A DNA stretch of 64,000 bases from NCBI RefSeq assembly GCF_030052815.1, contig NC_079496.1, forward strand, positions 12,105,100 through 12,169,099, written 5' to 3'. Both the position numbers and the translations under genes were made by a program. Shown in pieces: positions 24,190 through 37,437 of the stretch; the first letter of the stretch is position 1, and each line of letters starts with the position of its first letter. The notes under the pieces were generated by a model. It did no database searches. It was not told the DNA's origin and saw nothing but the letters and a program-made list of their open reading frames with translations. This stretch comes from Hevea brasiliensis (lineage: Eukaryota; Streptophyta; Magnoliopsida; Malpighiales; Euphorbiaceae).

Positions 24190-27100
24190 AAACCCTAACC
24201 ATGCCCCACCCCTCCCCAATTCAAGTAAAGCTCTAGTATGCTTTCATCTATGGAAGAATTATTTTGTTTCTTTCTTGTTCTTTTTTTACTTTGTTTCAGG
24301 GAATTATTTGCATGGACTTTAGTTATAGTTCTGCATGGAGTTGTGTTGCATCTTGATTAACTTTAATTATTATGGAAGTGCTTGAGCTGTAGATTAGTAG
24401 ATAGAAATTAATTCGCCATCCATAAACTTTTGGCTGGCGTGGCATATGTCTTTAATTTAAGGACCATACGAGATCCATTATTCATAACTAAATAGCTAGC
24501 CAAAAACTGATAAAAAGGAAATAAATTCCTTTATGAACACTAGCAAATGCCATGGCCTTCACAGTTGGGTTGCGATTTGCCAACAACGAAGATGGTGGAA
24601 TGCAATTTGTGGACTGGGCTAGATGGAGTGGGGTTGCAATAATGGTGCAGCTTTTATGCTCAAGTTTGCTTGAAATTTTCACGTTGGGATAGAGAATTGT
24701 GGCGGCATCGAATGTAAACATCGATCTGATGCTTGGAAATATTTTCAATGATTGAAATTCGGCAAGTAGGACATAGTAGAATACAAAGTGCTGGAACAAC
24801 CTGTTGTGACTTTGCATAAAAAAAATAATAAAAAAACATAATATTGAATCTTTCAATGAAGAGAAAACAAGAGTTCTCTCACCACGCCATTAGATTGTGG
24901 TTTGATGCTCTCGACGCCGAGTGGACCAAGATGAAGAGAATCTTGGGAGAAGATGTGAAAAAAAGAGAGAGAACAAGATGGATGAAAATGGAAAAGGATT
25001 GGGAGGTTGAATAATGCAGGCTAGACGTTCGATGAATGGATTCAACAGTGGGAGCTCAGTATTGGCGATTGGGAAGAGTAGGAAATATACCCATTTCAAT
25101 ATGGGTTGAGTGTCGCCTTTTTTATCTAATTTGCAGCAATTAAAATTCGAGGAAAATGGAAACCTTTCTCCCATAAGGAGAGAAAAAAAAAAAAAAAAAA
25201 AAAGATAAGGAGAGAGAGTTTGAATATGTTTGTTATAAAGAGAAGAAGAAGCAGAATGTCAAAACGGTGTAGTTTATGCTTAAAGAGTGGAGAGAGAAAA
25301 TTAGAAGAGAGATACAAGAGAAAATTTAAAAAAATTATTACACGTGTAAAAAAAATATTGGGCAATTAATCCACGTCAGCCTTATTTTTGACACGTCAAC
25401 GCAACGGTGTAACAAACTCTTGATCATTTACATGTAAGATTCTTTTAATTTCACTTAACAAAAAATAAGCGTATCAAGTGTTAAATAAAAATATGTATCT
25501 ACAAAATATATATATATATATATAATCGATTTTTTCAATTTGGTATGGATATAAAATGATTCTAATTTAATTCTTAATTTTATTTAACATTTAATTTAAT
25601 TTTTAATAAAGAATTAAAATTAAATTAAAATAATAAAATAAATTTAATTATTCGACCTGAAACTTTTAAAAACCGTGCAAACTTTAGTCTAATTCTTAAG
25701 AAGTCTGATCTCAACCACCCATTACTCTTCTATAAAGTTTGGTGGTGTCGGTGATTAACCCACTTGTTTCATGAGGGTGTGTTTGGGACCTAAAAATATC
25801 TTAGTATGCTATTTCTAAATATAGTAACTTTGAAAAGCAAAGTCATGAGTTTTGTAGGTGAAATTGGATTTTGATTTTATGGATGTCCGTGGGGTAAGGT
25901 GACTAAGCCCGATTGAACTAGCTAGGTTGTTGAAGACCAGTGGGTTCATGAATAAAAACAGTAACGGAAGTGAGAGAAAGAGATCAAGAGCAGGGAGAAC
26001 GGGGAATGACTATCATATGGGAATAATCAGGGTATATGTGAAAATTATTATATTTAAATTTAATTAATATTTTTAAAATTTAAATTTCATCTTAAATTTA
26101 ATTATTATTATTTAAAAAAAAATTAAATTTAATTAATTTTATATATTTTAATTAATAATTTATATTTTAAAATTTTAATAATTTTATAAAATATTTAAAT
26201 TTTATTTTATAATTATTTAATTAAATATTTATATAAACATATTCGAATAATAAATACTCAATATATAAAGCTCAAACCTAAACAGTCATAAATATTATTT
26301 TTCAAACTCAAACTCATTTCAAATTCAATTATATACTTTTTCAAACTCATTATATTAGAATTTGCTTGGATCATATATTCACAAAAACTCAACCTATTAT
26401 CATCCTCGCTAGACAAGAGCGACAAGAATAAATAGCAGAGGGAGAATATTTTCAAATGCCAATTATTTTTCCTTTATCAAATTTAAATTATAATAGCTTT
26501 ATTTTTAGTCAAATCCGGAAATTTTATATTATAAAAAAAATATTTGAAGTAATTATATTATAAGTTAACGTTAAAATTATGCTTGGATCCTAATTTTTCG
26601 CGGTTTCATAATGTATCATATGATTTCTTTCCTTATTTATTCTGATTGTTCCTGAAAAAAAATAATTTTAAGTTATAAAATAATAATTTCTTAACCATCA
26701 CTTTCCTAAGTTTCCTAAGTTTTCAAACTTTTCAAACTATTAAATCAGCGATGTTTTAAGGTAGTTTAAAAATTTTATATTCACATTTTATGATTATATA
26801 ATTCATAAAATTTCAATTATATCATTCTCTTTAAACTATTTATATATTTAAAATTTTATTAATTAAAAATAGACATCACAATGCACTACTTTTTTATAGT
26901 AAATTTTCAATTAAGAAAATACAAACATAATCATAAATAACTATATATCAAAAAATTTAAATAGCCTTCAATAACTATGCTCAACTATCAAAATTTACTA
27001 TATAATGGTATTAACATATAAATTATAAAGTAAATTAAATTTATATTTTAAAATAAACATATTAGCACACATAGACAAAAACAACTTTGTAATTTATTTC

Positions 27101-27441
27101 TCATATAGGACATGGACATAAGCCATGATTGCCCTTCCTGGTTACTTTGAAGTGGCATCTAGTCCTCTCAAACACCAAGCCATATCATACCAATACATAA
27201 TTTGGACAAATTAATTAACCACCACGTGCCTAGCTAGTTTCATCAAAATTATGAAGATATAATTCTATTAAATTGTCCAATTTTGCCAAACTTAATGGTC
27301 CAACCAATTAGATTGGATTCAATCATGAACAACTTTGAAAATAATTAAATACGACGTTCTTAACATGCTACAAAGAAGTTTACATTTACATACCTACAAG
27401 CTCTGTTGTTCGTCACTGAAACAAGCAAGAGAAAACAGAAC
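24190..27441. other. Long intergenic region, no recognised gene
   Basis: Minus-strand ORFs of 122, 94 and 79 codons at 24488-25365 have Phe/Leu-rich translations without known domains, and a poly-A run lies at 25185-25203. An AT microsatellite is at 25507-25523. 26040-27080 is extremely AT-rich. The 3' side (27100-27440) is the downstream flank of the RRM gene. Nothing in the region could be assigned. Confidence 0.5.
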
Positions 27442-28178
27442 CTACGAATCATCTGAAATTCTCATGCCATAATGATCCGCCAAATTTTGGGCAGTTTTAT
27501 CACTCAAGACACCTATTATCATCTCATACTTCTTAAAATTTGCTTTTAGGGTCTCCACCTGTTGATTATGTAGCTTCTCTTCTCTGTTCAGTTGTTGCTG
27601 GAGAAGGAGAACCACCAAAGATAACAACAAAACTAGTCAACAACATCACCGAAAACTGTATTCATGTAGGGAAAAACATTCGAGAATTAACCAAAATATT
27701 CAACAGATGTTATCAGAATGCAAAGCCTTACCTTGAGCAAGAAAGAAGCTTCAGCAGCATGCTTTTGGGTAAGGTACTTCAGTTTCTTTGCCACCTCAAA
27801 ATCAGGGTCACTTGGGTCTAACCAACGGCAATGTATCTTTCTACCAGGCTTCACTGGGCGATCATCAAACATCTCAGCTTCAGCAAGACGGCCCCTCACA
27901 GGTCTTGGCATCCCAGCCATCATGAAAGGAAATTGGGTTATTGATGAGATAACTTTTTTGGCTTTCTCAGCATTCTCCATCTCTACCAAAGCACAACAAG
28001 GGATGTTCCCAGCTTCCAAGTAGTTTGGAATAAAGCTTACACTCTCAACAGTTCCAAACTGATCTAAAGCCTTTTTTAAGACAGGTTCAGTAACTTGTGG
28101 TGAGAGGTTGTCAACAAAAATTGTCCGCTTCACTTTTTCTTCAAATGCAGCATACTTTGCTTCAGCTGTAGGCTCCAT
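27442..28178 (-). CDS. Small RRM RNA-binding protein (AIPP1/EDM3-like)
   Basis: Two exons, 27732-28178 and 27442-27597, joined at a standard GT-AG intron, give 200 residues. Residues about 18-95 form an RNA recognition motif: RNP2-like TIFVDNL at 19-25, and CCALVEM in the RNP1 position, which lacks the usual aromatic pair. Then come a conserved PVKPGRKIHCRWLDPSDPDF block and a charged helical C-terminus (QQQLNREEKLHNQQVE onwards) likely to form a coiled coil. From memory the layout resembles the Arabidopsis RRM protein AIPP1/EDM3, which works with ASI1 in processing transcripts that carry intronic heterochromatin; that link is inference. The ATG at 28178 is preferred because the AG just upstream (CTATAG) looks like a 5' UTR splice acceptor; ATGs at 28190 and 28226 are in frame. 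Confidence 0.85.
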
Positions 28179-28189
28179 GCTATAGTGCA

Positions 28190-29368
28190 TGCAATCTAAC
28201 AAAGGCCAAAAAATATAATAAGCCAATGAGCAATTATAGTCTTTTCAATCCAAAATTACATTTTACCATTTCTAGCTAATCATCACACATCACATCCACT
28301 ACATCAAATTAATAACCAAATGGCATAGGAACCATTAACTAGTAAATTTAACAACATTTTATGATAAAGCTTCAAGATTTTTGCGAAGCAGACTGAATTA
28401 TGAAACTTACACTAGATCATAAACAAACCAAAAAAACCATATCACCACAGGCCATTTTGCAATGATTGAAATCTAATCTCTTGATTACCAGTTCAACAAA
28501 CAAATGCAGCTTCACTATTTTAAACATCTGAGCTCCAAGAATCTAGATTCTGCTATATGCATAAATACACTAACATTTTCATGAAGAACAATTTCCAATG
28601 CAATTTTCAAACCCATAAACCAAAAACGAGAAAGAAACCAAAAAAAGTTAAAAAAATCAGAAAGGACCCGTAGTAGTTGCAGGAATTCAAAAGGACATGG
28701 CAGTAATGCTAGAAAAGAAAGCCCCAAATATAGTTAACTCACATGTAATCACCACCAATATGATAGAAACCATATATGGATTATGTAAAGGAGCAGGTAA
28801 ATACTACTCAAATAGCCCCTCTTTCCAATCCAAAGGTTGGCTACAAAACAATCCCCATCCAAGGATTTTTAATATAAGATCTCCATATTGAAAATTTCAA
28901 GCTCTAACCATTACAGTATTCCTTTGGGGCCCCATGTAGGCAGCTTTAAAACTATGAACCACCAAGTTTTACCATTAAAAACTAAAGAATGTTTACAGAA
29001 ATCTTATGATTTAAAACGATTTCATAGTACAAAGATGCCTTTATTCAGAACACTTTAGTCTCATTTACTAAGCATATATAATTAAATTTGAGCAGTCACT
29101 CATCCATTTCATAGAAATTTATACTTGCCAACAATTACACAATTAAAAAGCTGATACAGCCTCAGAGTAATGAAATTGAGTAGATATAAATAGATGAAAA
29201 CCCATACCACCAATCAAATATAATTATAATAAAGATGCACCAATTTCATTTGTTTTGTTCTACTCCTTCCACCGACATAATATGCACCTAAAATATCATA
29301 TTGACACACCATCCCCAGTTAATGTTGCAAAAGGCCCCCAACAAACTAGATCCAAAAAATGAAATTAT

Positions 29369-29441
<73 letters not shown>

Positions 29442-30223
29442 ACTCTATCTAAATGTCTTCATTGGAGAAACAGACTCAAATAGAGCTCATGATGTATGAA
29501 ATATGTAAGAGTGGCCTGACAAAAGAACTGAAGTAACAAGGGGTTATTTTGCAAATATGAAGCTGGTTATTTTCAAATCAATCTAGCCATAGAGGAGTCT
29601 GGGACTGATTTTGAAGGTCCAGATTAGGAAGCAAAGTATCAAATTGAAATTTAAGAGTAGTGGCGATGTAAAACAAAGAAAGAGTTAGAAAACAAGAGGG
29701 CCGATGCAAGACATCTAACTTCCCAACCTCTTACTCTCGTGATAGCGTAAATCTAAACATAGTATACATGTGTGTCAAAAGGAGAGGGAAAAAATTGGAA
29801 TTCATACATAACTGAATCATAATTCCAAAGGCCATTTGGTTTGTAGCATTAATCATCAAGTTATACTTAGATTGGCGAGCTACATCAATGAAGGGATGTT
29901 GCTAACTAAGCTACCAAATTTGAATATATAAGCTCACTGAAAGCTATCACTCCTACGATGATAGAAAAACTAACATCCAAAACCAGGAATACACCACAGA
30001 ATATGGGTAACAATAAAATATTGGATCAATTATCAATTGATATAAGGGGATTTTCTAGGAATCTAATTGTAAAGAATAAGAGAATATAAATTGAGGCTAA
30101 GGATGGAGAGAGGATATGAGGAGATAAATTAAGAATTTGTTCTTGATCTTCCATGTGATTCTTCTCGGCTTGATCCATAAAATTAACAACAATGAAATTG
30201 AACAACGCCATATGAAGGCAATA

Positions 30224-30257
<34 letters not shown>

Positions 30258-30500
30258 CACAAACACACACACATAGTAATTCCAACAGCAGAGAATGCCA
30301 GTAAATATCAAAGCCGTGATGCACTATCCAGTTGGAATTTACCCTTGGCGAATGAAAACCCTATATTCCCAAATGCTCTTATCAAAAACCCTTGAACAGG
30401 CTAATAACAAATATTGGAGCGAAATAACATATGAGAAAGAGAGGATTAAGGATTTTACGTTCTCTGCTATCGAGCGAAAAACTTCGCTGCCCCAGTGAGT
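28190..30500. other. Probable 5' UTR intron of the RRM gene, with repeats
   Basis: No coding sequence recognised. If the acceptor before 28178 is real, most of this stretch is a leader intron and the first exon lies near 30400-30550. Contains the compound microsatellite at 29373-29438 and a plus-strand poly-A run of about 30 bases near 30230-30257 followed by ACAAACACACACAC. ORFs over the microsatellite (Cys-Val and Arg-Glu repeats) are artefacts. Confidence 0.45.
29373..29438. repeat. Compound (GT)n(GA)n microsatellite
   Basis: About 18 GT units pass directly into about 15 GA units. Confidence 0.95.
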
Positions 30501-31311
30501 TAAATGGGCTCGCCGAGAAAAGCAATTCCTTTTCTTATTTTTTCTGGTTATCTGTAGCCAGACAGACCGTTATGATAACCGAAATGGGCCAAATCGGAGA
30601 AACAGATATGATATGACTAGAATGTACTTTTTTTTTTGGCTTAATTACAAAAAAGTCTTTCTGCTTTAATTAAAATCAGATTGATCAAATTAAATATTGA
30701 CAAGGAAAAAGAATTTATAAAAAATTACTTATAAATTATAATATAGAAGGAAAGAATTAAATGGGTACAGAAATTGCAATTGAAATAATTTAATTTAAAT
30801 TATTTTGAAATAATATTTATAGTAAGATTAAAATTTTAATTTATGTTAATTATATTTTTAACATTTTCTTTTGTAGAAAAGAATTTTAGGTGAAAAAATT
30901 GTAATTCAATGTGGTGTAAAATAAATTAATTTTAATTTAATTTAATTAAAATTATATTAGCATAAAATTCTTCATATTAATTAAATTAAATATATAAAAA
31001 TATTTTGATCAGTTTACTAGTTTGCTTCATTACTGTTGTTATATTTTACAATAGAAAACAATAGTTAGGCCCATTACCCAATCGTGGAATTAAATCAAAA
31101 CTTCAAATCATGGGTTGATCCAGCCCAAGCTGTAAAAGAGAATCCATCATGGTCCATACGCAGGAGATACGAAAATTCCATACCCAGCCGCACCCAAAAA
31201 AATATCCCACTCAGAGACAGCATTATCCGCAATCAGATGCCGAACAACTAAGGGAAAGAGAGAGAGCATTCTGCTTCAATTATCTGAACAGAAGCAAAAG
31301 CAACTTCCACC
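30501..31311. promoter_or_regulatory. Divergent promoter between the RRM gene and the plastid-type protein gene
   Basis: The two genes point away from each other across this stretch. It holds several site II motifs (TGGGCC or TGGGCT, bound by TCP factors): 30585-30590, 31068-31073 (reverse) and 31122-31127 (reverse). The middle (30640-31020) is AT-rich. A GA patch lies at 31255-31266, just before the plus-strand ATG. No clear TATA box. Confidence 0.45.
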
Positions 31312-31796
31312 ATGAAGTGTATTCAATTTCAGTCTTCATTTCCTTCCTTACATCCACAAACCAAGCAGAAGCACCAGCAGCAGAAACTGAAGACACAGAA
31401 ATGGCTATGCCCTTATACCCAAAGAATACCAGCAAGGACCAGGGCTATTATTAACCCTCTCATTCTTGCTGACACTTCCCCATCTAAAGGAGGAGACATA
31501 TCTGTCCTCCTTCAAACTGGGTGAGTTAACATGTAGATCAAAATTTCATCAATTTCTCAGTGGGGTTGGACTCATTTCTCTCTTTTTTTTTATGTCGCAG
31601 TGGTTTGCTTCTGTTTGCGTATGGGATAGCCAACTTTGTGGTGCCGGCCTTCATTTCCAAACAATATGAATTGGATGAGGAAACTAAAGAAGATTCAATG
31701 CCTGATAAGGATGGCTCCATAGATGGTGAGGAGGATGGTATGACCAAGCGACAATCACTAAGAAAGAAACGAGGCTTCCAAGGCACTAGGACATGA
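31312..31796 (+). CDS. Small single-pass membrane protein, probably plastid-targeted
   Basis: Two exons, 31312-31520 and 31601-31796, give 134 residues with consistent phase (GG|T). Residues 1 to about 50 are rich in Gln, Lys, Ser and Pro with almost no acid, the composition of a chloroplast transit peptide. A conserved-looking GGDISVLLQTGG stretch leads into a hydrophobic segment at about 70-90 (LLLFAYGIANFVVPAFI). The tail is acidic (YELDEETKEDSMPDKDGSID) and then basic (KRQSLRKKRGF). It resembles an uncharacterised plant thylakoid or envelope protein family, but I cannot name it. An alternative ATG at 31149 in another frame gives no sensible product. Confidence 0.75.
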
Positions 31797-31954
31797 TTAC
31801 ATGTAAGGGAGACGATACCATGATGGCTAATAATGTCTTCTTTATTATTATTATTGATCCTCCAGAAAAATTTCCGATTATTTTTTCATTTACTTATAAC
31901 AACTAAAACTGTAAAAGGCAGCAAATTTCTTTTTGTTTTTTTTGGAACAAATAA

Positions 31955-31995
<41 letters not shown>

Positions 31996-32159
31996 AAATG
32001 CAAATATGCAACATCAGCAACAAGTCCAATTCATGAAGAAAAAACTCTATATTTCATTTCTCCATTACTTATGGACATAGGGAAATAAAGTTTCCAAAAT
32101 AATTTACAATTTCAAGCAAGATACAGCTTAGGCCAAAAAAAAAGGGAGGTCAAAATGTA
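31797..32159. other. Convergent 3' flanks with (GA)n microsatellite
   Basis: Between two genes that converge. About 18 GA units at 31958-31993. No gene. Confidence 0.7.
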
Positions 32160-35100
32160 TTACGGGTTAACAATTGTCCACTCATTTTCATCTGGACTAC
32201 TAGAACTTGTGTCACTCGCGGATGCACTCTCAGGCTTAGGAGGCTTCTTAGAAAACAAAGATGATTTGCCATCAAAGAAATTAGAGAATGGTTGACGAGG
32301 TGAAATCTCTGAATTCGTATCTTTAAATGACTGTTTTCTCAGGTTTCTATCCTTGCTGCCAAAGTTCAGGCCAAGCTTCTTAAACCTACTTTTGGGTTCA
32401 CCTGCAGTGACAGCGGTGGTTCCTTCCGTCTGGTTTACTGCCTTTAGGACTTCCTCAGGATTGAGCAGTATTTTCTCCATTGTTTCATACACCTAAACCA
32501 GAAACTGATAATATTAGAATAAGTTATAATTTATCAAAATCATCATGCATCATTTTTATGTTAAGTATGAAAAGAGTTACAGAAGAGAAAGATTGTAAAC
32601 TACTTTTGTATAATAAATTTTGGATAAGAAAACCTTGGCAATGCTAATTATTAGCATAATGAGAGAAGAAAAGCAGAAAAATGGTGCAAATTGGTTATTG
32701 TGCATGAGCTGTATGCACATATATGTGCTCTACATGGGCTGCTTCCATATGGCAAACAGATCCTAAGGAAACGATTTAATGCCATTGCATTTTGAATAGC
32801 ATTTGAAATTGCCCTTCATTCAATTCATTAACATGCTAAACACAAGGGTTCAGCTTCGCCTGAATGACTTGGCAAAAGCTAAAGATGCATGCAATTATCG
32901 ATCACCTCAGGACTAAGATAAACTACCTGACAGAGATCATCAACTTTCTCACTCCAGCTGCTTCCTTGAAAAGAGAAAACAATGTAGTCTTTGCACTTGT
33001 TAAACAGCTCTGACAGATCATTGTTGCTGGAGAGTTTAGACTCAGCCATTACAAATCCTAATCCAAGCTGAAATTTTCAGAACAATGGACATTGTTAGCA
33101 CCACAAACATATATGTTGACTGATTGAGAATTTGCAATTAAAGGACTTGCTTACCATTATATATATATGGCCTAGACTTCCATCATGCTTATATAGTAGT
33201 ATTAAAAAAGAATTGATAAAATATGAATTTCCACTGGAAACTGAAGGCAAGCAAATTAAAAATTCTGATGATGATTCATAATAACATGCTTAAACAACTG
33301 ATCCAGAAATCACACCTGAACAGACATAAGTTTTCCCTGTTTTTCTCTAGAACAATAGTAAATGAGCCATATTGGATATTAAGAAATACAGGATATTTAT
33401 CATACCATAGACTGACAAACCCACATAATAAAATTTGATTAGATAACTTACCAAAGAAATAAACAGCTGCTCAAACAACTCGGAAGGTGAGAGTTCCTCT
33501 AAATCGTGCAGAATACCCTCCCTGCATAATCAAAGAATCACTTCTTTAATTCAGGTACATTAGGCTTGCTAATTGCAACTTGGAAAATATTATACAATGA
33601 TTCCAACTTACACTGCCAAATCCTCATCAAACAGGGGAGCCTGTTTAATAGCTGGTACTGCTTTGGCTGTTTCCCAAAGTTCACGCCACAAGTTACCTAC
33701 AATCAATGAAAATCATTTATCAGCACAAAATGATAATGCCAAGTACTAAAGACTTCAAGATACTTGTGTATTTTTGTAAAAAAAATTAAATAAAATGTAT
33801 GCATATAAAACCAGAAGTTAAATGACATGAGACTCTAATGCCATTATAAATATATATTTTTTGCTTCACAGAAATCAGGTAAAATAATTTTCCAGGTGGA
33901 ACAATAATTGCAATCACAGGAACCCTTATATTGACAGAATTGTGATGACTAATTGCAATTCAGCAATTTAGTAAGAAACAAAAATAGGATAAAGGCTGCT
34001 ATACCTTCTTTTTGCATTCGACTACTTAGTTGACCCTTTGTAGAAGATGCATCACCTCCCTCGAAAAACTCATTAGCCTCATCAAGATTATCTGTCCAAT
34101 CTGGAGGAGAGTGCCATCTTACAAAATCCTCCAAGATACAACCAGGATTTGCGGCCTAATACATATATTAAAACATATAGAATCCAGTAACATTCATAAG
34201 AATCTTGCTGATGATCCACAAGGTAGACAAACTTCATAATTCAGAAACTCTACCTTGAAGGCCTGCATGTCAGAGAGGAGTTGAGAACACCCAGCACCAA
34301 CACTGATGGAAAAAAAAAAAAAAAAAAAAAAGAAGCAAAGCATGCCCAAACTTGATCAATTTCCTCTGTGCCAACAAGTTATAGCATATCATGCAAACGA
34401 GATACTTCATGGTAGGCATGAAAAATATGGATGCTTATTCATGAACTCTTTAATCTATAGCCAACCACTAGCATGCATAGCCGAGAAAGTTAATCGGTCA
34501 TATTACAATGATTTGTGTTCATGATGATTGAAGAATGTGAAAGGGCCTCAAATCTTAAAAATAATAATGAAGGAGGCTTAGAATCAAGACATCATGAAAA
34601 GTTGCAATTGGAAGGAAACAGCACAAAATCTAAAAATAACTGATACTCAATAAACTAACCTCCCAGTTCGAAGCACAAACTCCTCATTTTCTTTGATAAG
34701 ATCTTCAGTAAGCAAAGGCCCTTCCTACATATGTAAATGCACACAGATCAGAACAACACGAGTAAGTTTAAATGCATAGTTATCTCGTAGCAAAAAAATT
34801 CACAGCCATACCTGTGTTATTGGTGAGTATATTGGTTCACCAGTTTCCAACATGGTTAAATTTTCAGCTGGCTGATCAGCGCCCAACCGAAGGACATTTT
34901 CGCCATTGCTTAATCTAGCATACAAGATAACGCTTGAACTTATGGCCTCGTTAGAAATAGCTGACTGTTCAGTACATGAACCGGCATCCCTCATTACCAA
35001 TTCTAGTGATTCAGTGGCAATAATGTGACGCCTTTTCCTTGAAACACAGCAATTGATAACTTGAAGTTTCTGGTATAAAAGACATGAATTTAGATCTGGA

Positions 35101-37437
35101 AGATCATCCAAAGGGATGCCAGGTAAATGTAGTTCTTCAGACCAGAGTCTTCTCATCTGCATGTGTTAAGGATTAAAACATACTTTGTCAGGCAAAGCTA
35201 CAATGAAGTGTCATTAATACTTCAATTTCAATTTCAATTTCTGGTTTACATAACCCAAGAACTTTAAAAATAAAGATAAAAAAAAGGAAAAACTAAGTTC
35301 TGAGGAATATTATTTGAGAAAAAGGAATCATTGTAAGATACATTGACTAGTAAGTAAGGGACCATTAATTTGCCTGCACTGTGGTGCCAAATTTTAGGGG
35401 GGAAAATTATCTGAACTTTGTTGTCAAATATATTTTCATAAAAAGAACTTCAGATTTCAACAAGAGATATAGCCATGCATTCAAAATTTAGCACAAGCAA
35501 CACAACATCATAAGCAAACTTTTCAATCATGTTAAACTTTTATTCGTACAGATTACAGGAGTGCCAGAGAACCTACTTCAGCCACAATTTTGCACCATAG
35601 AAATGCCATTTTCCTCAGGGTTTTAAAGCTTCCAATTACTTCAGATAGCTTGACAAGCAAGCTCTCAGGAGGAGCACCATGAATATCTCTAGGCAAAGAT
35701 AATGCTTCCAAACCAAAGCTGATATTCCTTCTGAGAAACTTTCCCTCTGCGAATTTCTTGCAGATATTACAATGGAAGTGAAAGATCATCACAGGATAGT
35801 GCAAAATATTCAATGTGAAAAGTTATGCTACAAGGAAGCACTCTCTTAACAATAACTAATCATGAACCTACCTACATCAAAAAGTGAACGTATCAAGGAA
35901 AAAACCTTCTCCTCATCACCACCAAACTCAGATGCAAGCTTATCCTCCTTATCACGAAGAACTAATGACTTCACTGCAGCAAGGCTCAAGCTTGCCCTCT
36001 CCATGATAGGTGAAGAGGCTCCAGATGATGCCAAAATATCTTTCATTGACTTGTGCTTCTTCCCAGCACTAGAAAAAGGATCCCAGCAGAAGAATACAAC
36101 CGTGAAGAATTAATCATTTTTAAGGAACATGGAACAATATAGGATAGAATGGCGAAGGAAAAAGAATTAAAGTCAACTAAAATACTTACTCAATAGCTAC
36201 AGCCAACTGCTTCATGACAGATGTTGAAGGAATGCTATCTGGGTCGGTAGAATTTAATCTTTCTACTATGACAGACACTTGTGAACCCTGTAAAATAGGA
36301 ACCTTGTCAAGACCAAAGAGAATTCCACCATTTGTTTAAGCCAACAATGAGACAAATAAAAACATAACTACTAATTCATCCACCCATCACATATAATTCT
36401 AGTTCATCTACCACAGATAAAGGGCAATCGCAATATATGTATATATATGTATGAGTTTGCTTACCTTTGCCTCAACATCATTTTTCATGTTCAGTATGTA
36501 CAAGTTTTCATCATAAAATGGAACAGCCATGTTTGGATTTTCAACTTTTTCTGTATTATTTTCAGCTCCCTTCTTTCCAATTCTTATGTTCTTGAGCCTA
36601 TCCTGCCACTCCTGCTTTGTCCCAATATGTGCAGGTCTCCACCTCAAATGCTTCCCTTCATTATTACTCTGCATCATCCAATATTACATTTGTTTAAAAA
36701 AGATAGAAAGTACAAGTACCATTATTTGATAAGATAAAATTTCTGCATCCCATATCAGTCCATGACTGAAAATTCATTTATAACAAGTTTGATTAATGAT
36801 TACCAGGAAAAATGAAGGAAAATAAAATAAAACCTCTCTCTGATACAACAACTTAGCTAAATTCAATGTAACCCATCCCTCAAAAGTCAAAAGTGAAAAT
36901 ACCAAATTCTCCTATTCTCTCTTCTTCTCTTCAATATTCCTTACAGCCAAACGGAATATGTCCTTTTCACAGAGAAAGGGTAAAAAAAAAAAAAAAAATC
37001 TCAATATGCTTCTAACTCCAGTATATGAACATACATTTCCCATCAAAATCAAAATCACTAATGAAATTCTACTTTCCAACTAAACACCTCCGTACCTTTG
37101 ACTCCTCGTCATTCTTGAAAGACTCATCTTCTAATTGCTTCCTCGATTCCTTCGGCGATTGCTTCTCCGAAACTTCTCCGATCGAGCAGAAAACAAAAGG
37201 AAAAGGCCAATCAAATAAGGATATGAAAATAGTAAAAAAAAAAAAAGAGCCAAAAATAGCGAGATAAGATAAAAGGGAAAAACAGAAAAAACCGAAAAAA
37301 AAAAAAAGGTAAAAATCTAAAAAACCTGCTCGATCGGATATAAAGTCAGATTTAATATCGGTGAAAACTCGCTCCGCTTTAGCAGCAGCAGAATGTAAGG
37401 CGGTCCTTGCTTTGGAGACAAAAGAAGGCGCCTCCAT
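32160..37437 (-). CDS. Rab3 GTPase-activating protein catalytic subunit
   Basis: Fourteen exons (minus) join in phase into 699 residues: 37326-37437, 37096-37175, 36465-36668, 36190-36287, 35872-36068, 35577-35746, 34812-35156, 34660-34724, 34254-34302, 34005-34155, 33612-33696, 33452-33521, 32927-33067, 32160-32492. In animals Rab3GAP1 with Rab3GAP2 controls Rab3 and Rab18 and affects autophagy and ER. The diagnostic block is in exon 10: AANPGCILEDFVRWHSPPDW, with the Arg of FVRW at residue 453 in the place of the catalytic Arg of the animal protein. It is followed by LSSRM, LWRELWETAKAVPA and the LFDEDLAVEGILH segment typical of the Rab3GAP catalytic domain. The N-terminus (ARTALHSAAAKAERVFTDIKSD) is a conserved helix, and the C-terminus is Ser-rich and ends EWTIVNP. 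Plant members are shorter than animal ones (about 980 aa). Donor and acceptor at 37326/37175 are the least certain (acceptor GGAG). The ORF is intact. Confidence 0.93.

Noticed and set aside
24488..25365. Minus-strand ORFs of 122, 94 and 79 codons
   Set aside because: Phe/Leu-rich text of AT-rich DNA, no domain, no clear splice pattern, a poly-A/T run in the middle.
29301..29483. ORF with CVCVCV and REREREREF text
   Set aside because: Pure translation of the (GT)n(GA)n microsatellite.
30229..30257. Poly-A run as the tail of a processed pseudogene or SINE
   Set aside because: No gene-like or tRNA-like body upstream and no target duplication seen.
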